This document shows, piece by piece, positions 7,329 through 10,415 of a DNA stretch of 10,415 nt. Origin of the DNA: an uncultured Victivallaceae bacterium (lineage in GTDB: Bacteria; Verrucomicrobiota; Lentisphaeria; Victivallales; Victivallaceae); NCBI GenBank assembly GCA_934663655.1, contig CAKUKT010000066.1, positions 1 to 10,415 of the forward strand. The letters are read 5' to 3'. The position numbers and the translations under genes were made by a program. Positions within the stretch are counted from its first letter, which is position 1. Each line of letters opens with the position of its first letter. The notes beneath the pieces were generated by a model that worked only from the letters and a program-made list of their open reading frames with translations, was not told the origin of the DNA and ran no database searches.

Positions 7329-8296
7329 AGATATTGGCGGCGTTGAAAATTCCCCGTCTGGCATCGCCGGTGAGTCTGCATCGGGCGGGGGTGCTGGGCA
7401 TGAACCAACGCAATTCGGATTACATCATGCGTTACAACCATCGTGCGGATTATCCGGATGTGGATGACAAGCTGCGCACGAAGCAGCTGGCGATCCGGCA
7501 TCAGGTGGCGACGGCGGAATTGATAGGCAGCATTGAGCACCAGTATCAGGTCAGGCGTTTCCGGGAGTTGGTGGGAGAGGCGCCGGATTTTGTGATCAAG
7601 CCGGGACACGGGAGCGGGGGGCGTGGAATACTGGTGATCCGTCATCACGACGGGGAGAAGTTCTACAAACCGAATGGAGAGGTGTGCGATTACGAGTTTA
7701 TCTACGAGCACATTTCGAATATTCTTTCCGGGTTGTACAGCCTGGGGGGTCAGGTTGATTATGCGTTGTTTGAGCGATGCATAGATTTTTCGGATGTGTA
7801 CAGTCGTTTCAGTTTCCAGGGAGTGCCTGATGTTCGTCTGATTGTATTTCGTGGTTATCCGGTGATGTCGATGATCCGGCTGGCGACGCGGGAGTCGGAT
7901 GGTCGGGCGAATCTGCATCAGGGCGCGGTTGGTGTGGGGTTGCGGATCCGGGATGGGCGGCCGGAATTTGCGGCGCAGCACAATCGGGAGGTATCACATC
8001 ATCCGGATACCGGGGCGTCGTTGTCGGAACTGGTGGTGCCGCGTTGGGAGGAACATCTGGAGTTGGCGGCGCGATGTGCGGAGATGACGCCGCTGGGCTA
8101 TATTGGAGCAGACATAGCCACGGATCGCCGGCGTGGACCGCTGCTGTTGGAACTGAATGCCCGTCCGGGGCTTGCGATTCAGATAGCGAATGGTCAAGGA
8201 TTGCTGAGGCGTCTGAAACTGATCGAGTCGCTGCCGGCGGGGGCGCATCCGAGTCGGGCGGAGAAGATTGCGTTTGCGCGAGAACATTTCTGTTAG
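7325..8296 (+). CDS. RimK-related ATP-grasp ligase (alpha-L-glutamate ligase-like protein)
   Basis: Predicted cytoplasmic ATP-grasp enzyme, 323 residues, which would couple ATP hydrolysis to amide or peptide bond formation through an acyl phosphate. Visible landmarks: an N-terminal family-specific MNQRNSDYI segment (26-34), the nucleotide-binding FVIKPGHGSGGRG (89-101, lysine K92), PDVR (168-171), a glycine-rich NLHQGAVGVG (196-205), GADI (261-264), and the magnesium-binding ELNARPGL (276-283). It corresponds to the RimK-related group usually annotated alpha-L-glutamate ligase-like. RimK itself adds Glu to ribosomal protein S6, but this branch is found with UUP1 and the zinc protease and its substrate is unknown. 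The GTG start overlaps the stop of the UUP1 gene (GTGA). No terminator is seen after the stop. Confidence 0.92.
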   Translation: MKILAALKIPRLASPVSLHRAGVLGMNQRNSDYIMRYNHRADYPDVDDKLRTKQLAIRHQVATAELIGSIEHQYQVRRFRELVGEAPDFVIKPGHGSGGRGILVIRHHDGEKFYKPNGEVCDYEFIYEHISNILSGLYSLGGQVDYALFERCIDFSDVYSRFSFQGVPDVRLIVFRGYPVMSMIRLATRESDGRANLHQGAVGVGLRIRDGRPEFAAQHNREVSHHPDTGASLSELVVPRWEEHLELAARCAEMTPLGYIGADIATDRRRGPLLLELNARPGLAIQIANGQGLLRRLKLIESLPAGAHPSRAEKIAFAREHFC

Positions 8297-8371
8297 TGGT
8301 GGTTGCTGTCTGGGGGGGGGGCGAGCTGCGACAAAAAAGCGGAAATGGCGATGAATCCTGGCGGATTGGAC

Positions 8372-8401
8372 TTGCAATCCTGGAGAAGGGGTATATATTA
8401 T
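8372..8401 (+). promoter_or_regulatory. tRNA-Pro promoter
   Basis: TTGCAA (8372-8377) is followed by overlapping -10 candidates TATATT (8394-8399, 16-nt spacer) and TATTAT (8396-8401, 18-nt spacer). Either would start transcription within a few bases of the mature tRNA 5' end at 8414. Confidence 0.55.
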
Positions 8402-8413
8402 AGGACAGGTTGT

Positions 8414-8492
8414 CGGGATATAGCGCAGTCTGGTCTAGCGCGTTTGACTGGGGGTCAAAAGGTCGAGAGTTCGAATCTCTCTATCCCGACCA
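8414..8492 (+). tRNA. tRNA-Pro, anticodon GGG, CCA encoded
   Basis: A complete cloverleaf can be drawn. The 7-bp acceptor stem is CGGGATA/TATCCCG with discriminator A8489 and encoded CCA (8490-8492); C1-G72 is typical of tRNA-Pro. The D stem is GCGC/GCGC. The anticodon stem TTTGA/TCAAA encloses the loop CTGGGGG with anticodon GGG at 8450-8452. The variable loop is AGGTC. The T stem GAGAG/CTCTC encloses the loop TTCGAAT. It decodes CCC and, by wobble, CCU. It has its own promoter and terminator and sits where normal chromosome gives way to AT-rich DNA beside a recombinase gene. Confidence 0.97.
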
Positions 8493-8508
8493 TTTTCTTG
8501 ATTCTCCG

Positions 8509-8534
8509 CCGACCGGTCTTCTGGTCGGTTTTTT
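8509..8534 (+). terminator. Rho-independent terminator of tRNA-Pro
   Basis: An 8-bp stem CCGACCGG/CTGGTCGG (one G-T pair) with loop TCTT is followed by six T residues and, after CG, four more. It lies 16 nt after the tRNA CCA end. Confidence 0.92.
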
Positions 8535-8608
8535 CGTTTTGGGGGTAAATTTGAGCTCAACGCCCCATTTTCCTGACAGCGGAGAATCTCCACTTTTCTC
8601 TTATGAAG

Positions 8609-8697
8609 GTGTGTTTCAGACCCTCTCCCGGTAAATTCTCCGGGGGAGTAAAAGACCGGTCTTTTGGTCTGGAGAGCATTTTTTGACGGAAACACAC
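8609..8697. other. Nested inverted repeats, possible structured RNA or recombination site
   Basis: Four inverted repeats nest with almost no unpaired bases between them. The outer stem is GTGTGTTTC/GAAACACAC (8609-8617 with 8689-8697). Inside it, CAGACC/GGTCTG (8617-8622 with 8666-8671, sharing base 8617) encloses two adjacent hairpins. One is CTCTCCCGG/CCGGGGGAG (8623-8631 with 8640-8648, one G-T pair, 8-nt loop). The other is the perfect 16-nt palindrome AAAAGACCGGTCTTTT (8650-8665). This draws as a compact three-way junction followed by an 18-nt internal loop containing TTTTTT (8679-8684). I do not recognise it as a known RNA family. Orientation cannot be assigned; on the plus strand the T run could make it a second, elaborate terminator. 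Confidence 0.5.
8654..8671 (+). repeat. Near-copy of the tRNA terminator core
   Basis: The 18-nt sequence here matches 8511-8528 of the tRNA-Pro terminator at 16 of 18 positions by eye (common core GACCGGTCTT, then TGGTC). The copies start 143 nt apart in direct orientation. The second copy lies inside the nested fold at 8609-8697 and is followed 7 nt later by a six-T run. Confidence 0.6.
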
Positions 8698-8943
8698 GTC
8701 GGAAAACCGACCTTTGATCGTCATTTTTTTCTGTCATACATTCATTTGGGAATCTTTTATTAAAGTAATATGTTGGTAATCAATGAATAAAGTAAAATAT
8801 GCTTGCAAAGGACATGTGTTCACAAAATCAAAAGGTCGGTCACCTTATTTGCGCAATTCATAACAAAAGACTTTTTGATTCAGAGAATTTTTCGAGTTTT
8901 GCGAAGTTCGCTTTTCAGAACAAACGACCTTTACTCAAAAAAC

Positions 8944-8989
8944 AAAACGGAGCAAGATCTTTGCAAAGAAAGAACTTGCTCCGTTTTTT
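8944..8989. terminator. Long-stem bidirectional terminator
   Basis: A perfect 13-bp stem AAAACGGAGCAAG/CTTGCTCCGTTTT (8944-8956 with 8975-8987) carries an 18-nt loop that itself contains the 12-nt palindrome TCTTTGCAAAGA (8958-8969). T-runs follow the stem on the plus strand (8984-8989) and on the minus strand (complement of 8938-8947, interrupted by one G). It can terminate the leftward recombinase operon, whose last stop is at 9065, and rightward transcripts from the tRNA side. Confidence 0.85.
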
Positions 8990-9064
8990 ACAGGAAGACC
9001 ATCTGAAGAAGGGGTTGTCTTCCGTGGAATTCAATCTCTTTTCTGAACGATTTCATGGTTGAGA

Positions 9065-9469
9065 TTATGAGGGACGATGATTTCGGGATTTATTGAGAAA
9101 CATCTTTTCCTGTTCCGCCCATGAGTCGGGAAAACTTCGGCGGCAATTATCCCAGGAAAGGTCAAGTTCGCCGGAGAGGAGTTTATGAATGATCTTTGGG
9201 GAGAGGAGTGTCAGGCGAATCGTCCGGGAAATCAGCCCTGAATCAACTCCGACGGTTGCAGCCAGATCTTTGATGTTGGAAAATTTTCCTTCATCAATCA
9301 TTTTCTGCCAGCGGAAAGCCCGGGCAAGAGCCAGCTGAATTGGAGTATATTCTACATGTTCACTGTCGGGGGTAAAAATTCTCGTTCTGCCACCGGCGAT
9401 TTTGAAAATCAACGGGATCGTCACCCGGACATTCCCGTTTTCCAGAACTTCAATCTGTTTCTTCTCCAT
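9065..9469 (-). CDS. Small helix-turn-helix partner protein of the serine recombinase
   Basis: Predicted DNA-binding protein of 134 residues. A short beta-rich N-terminus (about 12-35) leads to a helical region with LARAFRWQKMIDEG (48-61) and a ParB/KorB-like helix-turn-helix (about 63-88: IKDLAATVGVD turn, then SGLISRTIRLTLLSP). The tail contains PDSWAEQ (114-120). I recognise this layout as the small ORF that regularly accompanies large serine recombinases in proteobacterial and other genomes, where it ends in a similar Pro-x-x-Trp segment. Its exact role is not established; a recombination directionality or regulatory function is possible. It starts 20 nt inside the recombinase gene, with GGAGGA (9478-9483) 8 nt before its ATG, so the two are translationally linked. 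A strong terminator follows at 8944-8989. Confidence 0.8.
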   Translation of the reverse strand: MEKKQIEVLENGNVRVTIPLIFKIAGGRTRIFTPDSEHVEYTPIQLALARAFRWQKMIDEGKFSNIKDLAATVGVDSGLISRTIRLTLLSPKIIHKLLSGELDLSWDNCRRSFPDSWAEQEKMFLNKSRNHRPS

Positions 9470-10415
9470 TCGCGATTTCCTCCATAAGAGTTTTGATACC
9501 TGAACTCTTGAATTCTACAGTGAGCTTGCTTTCGTGAACTTCGACCTTTTCCAGAAGCAGATGCAGAAGGCGGTTCATTTCACCGGGCGAGATCTCCTGC
9601 CAGAATGTTTCTTTGAACAGTTCTGCGATTTTCTCAGCGGGAAGATTCAACACTTGTGCCAGTTTTATCAGAATCGTCGGTGTCTGAAGCATTTTCACCA
9701 CCTGCTCCCGAGTGATTCGCTCCACTTCTCCTGCGGGGATCTGGCGCACCGGACAAGTCGATGTTGCTCGCTTGGAGTCCCGAGAACACAGATAATAAAA
9801 ATATCGCTTTCCGTTCTTTCGTGCATAGGTCGGCATCATTGCGCAATCGCAGTGTCCGCAGCGTAAGATTCCTTTTAAAGGAGCGATGGTTTCCATCCGC
9901 TTTGTCTGGCGAGGAACCGGTTCGTTGAGTGCGAGAATTTCTCTTGTCCGGTTCCAGACATCCAATTCAACAATCGCGTTTTGTTCCCCTTCGCAGATAG
10001 ATCCTTTGTATTTGACCTTACCGATGTAGGTATGGTTGCTCAGAATACGATAGATGTGCGGTTTATCCCATACTTTCCCCTGCTTGGTTCGAATCCCGTC
10101 TTTGTTGAGTTCCTTGGCAATCAGAGAGGGAGACTGGATTTCAATGAACCGCTGAAAGATTCTTTGAATGACCCGCGCTTCTTCCGGCTCAACAACCAGC
10201 TTCTTGTTTTCCACGCGGTATCCCATCGGCACGCTGCCGCCGACCCATTTGCCTTTCTTCCGGCTGGCTGCCATCTTGTCGCGGACCCGCTCGGTGATGA
10301 CCTCACGCTCATATTGCGCGAAGGTGATGAGAATGTTAAGCATCATGCGCCCGGCGCTGGTGGCGGTATTGATTTCCTGCGTCACCGCGACGAACTGTGT
10401 GCCCCATTCGTCAAA
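9450..10415 (-). CDS. Large serine recombinase, 5' end cut by the window edge
   Basis: Site-specific DNA recombinase of the serine family; 321 C-terminal residues are visible and the frame is open to the edge (it begins FDEWGTQFVAVTQEINTATS), so the catalytic Ser/Arg part, about 110 residues, lies outside. A GTG codon at 10385 is internal, not a start. In order: the end of the resolvase catalytic domain with its long E-helix (NILITFAQYEREVITERVRD), the recombinase domain (about 65-160, with the GIRTKQGKVW and ILSNHTYIGKVKYKG landmarks), a zinc beta-ribbon with C186-x2-C189, C210 and C221, and a helical C-terminus (about 228-321). It catalyses integration, excision or inversion between short att sites. 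The position next to tRNA-Pro and AT-rich DNA suggests an integrative element or prophage extending to the right. It overlaps the downstream helix-turn-helix gene by 20 nt. Confidence 0.93.
   Translation of the reverse strand, partial: FDEWGTQFVAVTQEINTATSAGRMMLNILITFAQYEREVITERVRDKMAASRKKGKWVGGSVPMGYRVENKKLVVEPEEARVIQRIFQRFIEIQSPSLIAKELNKDGIRTKQGKVWDKPHIYRILSNHTYIGKVKYKGSICEGEQNAIVELDVWNRTREILALNEPVPRQTKRMETIAPLKGILRCGHCDCAMMPTYARKNGKRYFYYLCSRDSKRATSTCPVRQIPAGEVERITREQVVKMLQTPTILIKLAQVLNLPAEKIAELFKETFWQEISPGEMNRLLHLLLEKVEVHESKLTVEFKSSGIKTLMEEIANGEETD

Larger units (their letters stand above)
8493..9064. other. AT-rich non-coding stretch rich in hairpins
   Basis: There are 572 nt between the tRNA and the minus-strand recombinase partner with no supported protein gene. 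Besides the separately listed terminators and nested fold, it contains a GGGG/CCCC hairpin around the palindrome TTGAGCTCAA (8542-8566), a GTCGG-AAAA-CCGAC hairpin (8698-8711), an inverted repeat ACCGACCTTTGAT (8706-8718) versus ATCAAAAGGTCGGT (8827-8840, one extra A), and a 7-bp GGAAGAC/GTCTTCC hairpin (8993-9023). From about 8720 the DNA is visibly richer in A and T than the genes to the left. It may be the left end of an integrated element. Confidence 0.6.

Noticed and set aside
8435..8737. Minus-strand open frame ending in REIRTLDLLTPSQTR
   Set aside because: That ending is the well-known artefact from translating a tRNA gene antisense; the rest covers the tRNA terminator and the hairpin region.
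8799..9062. Plus-strand open frame of 87 codons in the AT-rich segment
   Set aside because: No ribosome binding site, it runs through the long-stem terminator, and there is no recognisable domain; an overlapping alternative frame at 8803 is equally unsupported.
10086..10097. tRNA T-loop-like GGTTCGAATCCC, possible second att copy of the tRNA end
   Set aside because: On the minus strand it encodes the conserved GIRT motif of the recombinase domain, and the match to the tRNA does not extend beyond the T-loop core.

Overview
The window looks like ordinary chromosome of a moderately GC-rich Gram-negative bacterium, followed on the right by the start of what appears to be an acquired element. The gene set and style (DtxR-FeoA fusion next to feoB, a lipoprotein plus UUP1-type membrane protein plus ATP-grasp cluster, GC-rich hairpin arrays between genes, frequent GTG starts) would fit a PVC-group bacterium such as a gut Lentisphaerae/Victivallales member. 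That assignment is inference only; the sequence holds no phylogenetic marker that settles it.

Layout, left to right. (1) 1-121: a packed array of GC-rich hairpins about 25 nt apart, then an AT-rich promoter with an inverted repeat over its -10 box. (2) 261-3780: a tight plus-strand iron operon. It encodes a DtxR/MntR-type metalloregulator with a fused FeoA domain, the ferrous iron transporter FeoB, and an HD-domain phosphohydrolase whose start overlaps the end of feoB. (3) 3923-4819: a separately promoted zinc-ribbon multi-pass membrane protein of unknown function, closed by a strong terminator. (4) 5219-8296: a three-gene operon with its own promoter. It encodes a retropepsin-fold 'ATP-dependent zinc protease' lipoprotein, an inactive transglutaminase fused to about seven membrane helices (UUP1 family), and a RimK-related ATP-grasp alpha-L-glutamate-type ligase. 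(5) 8414-8492: tRNA-Pro(GGG) with its own promoter and terminator. (6) 8493-9064: an AT-rich non-coding stretch full of hairpins, including a tightly nested 89-nt three-way-junction fold and a long-stem bidirectional terminator. (7) 9065-10415: on the minus strand, a large serine recombinase that runs off the right edge, and an overlapping small helix-turn-helix partner.

How the genes work together. The first operon senses metal, imports Fe(II) and probably regulates itself; the HD enzyme is co-transcribed but its substrate is unknown. The third block is a known but poorly understood envelope module: an ATP-grasp ligase predicted to form amide or peptide bonds, a membrane protein with a dead transglutaminase domain that may bind the ligated peptide, and an outer-membrane or periplasmic protease-like lipoprotein. 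The tRNA, compositional drop and recombinase suggest a mobile element whose body lies to the right of the window. No attachment-site duplication of the tRNA end could be found inside it.

The least explained signals are the hairpin array at the left edge and the nested structure at 8609-8697, which partly re-uses the sequence of the tRNA terminator. No complete new defence or other system is visible in this window.
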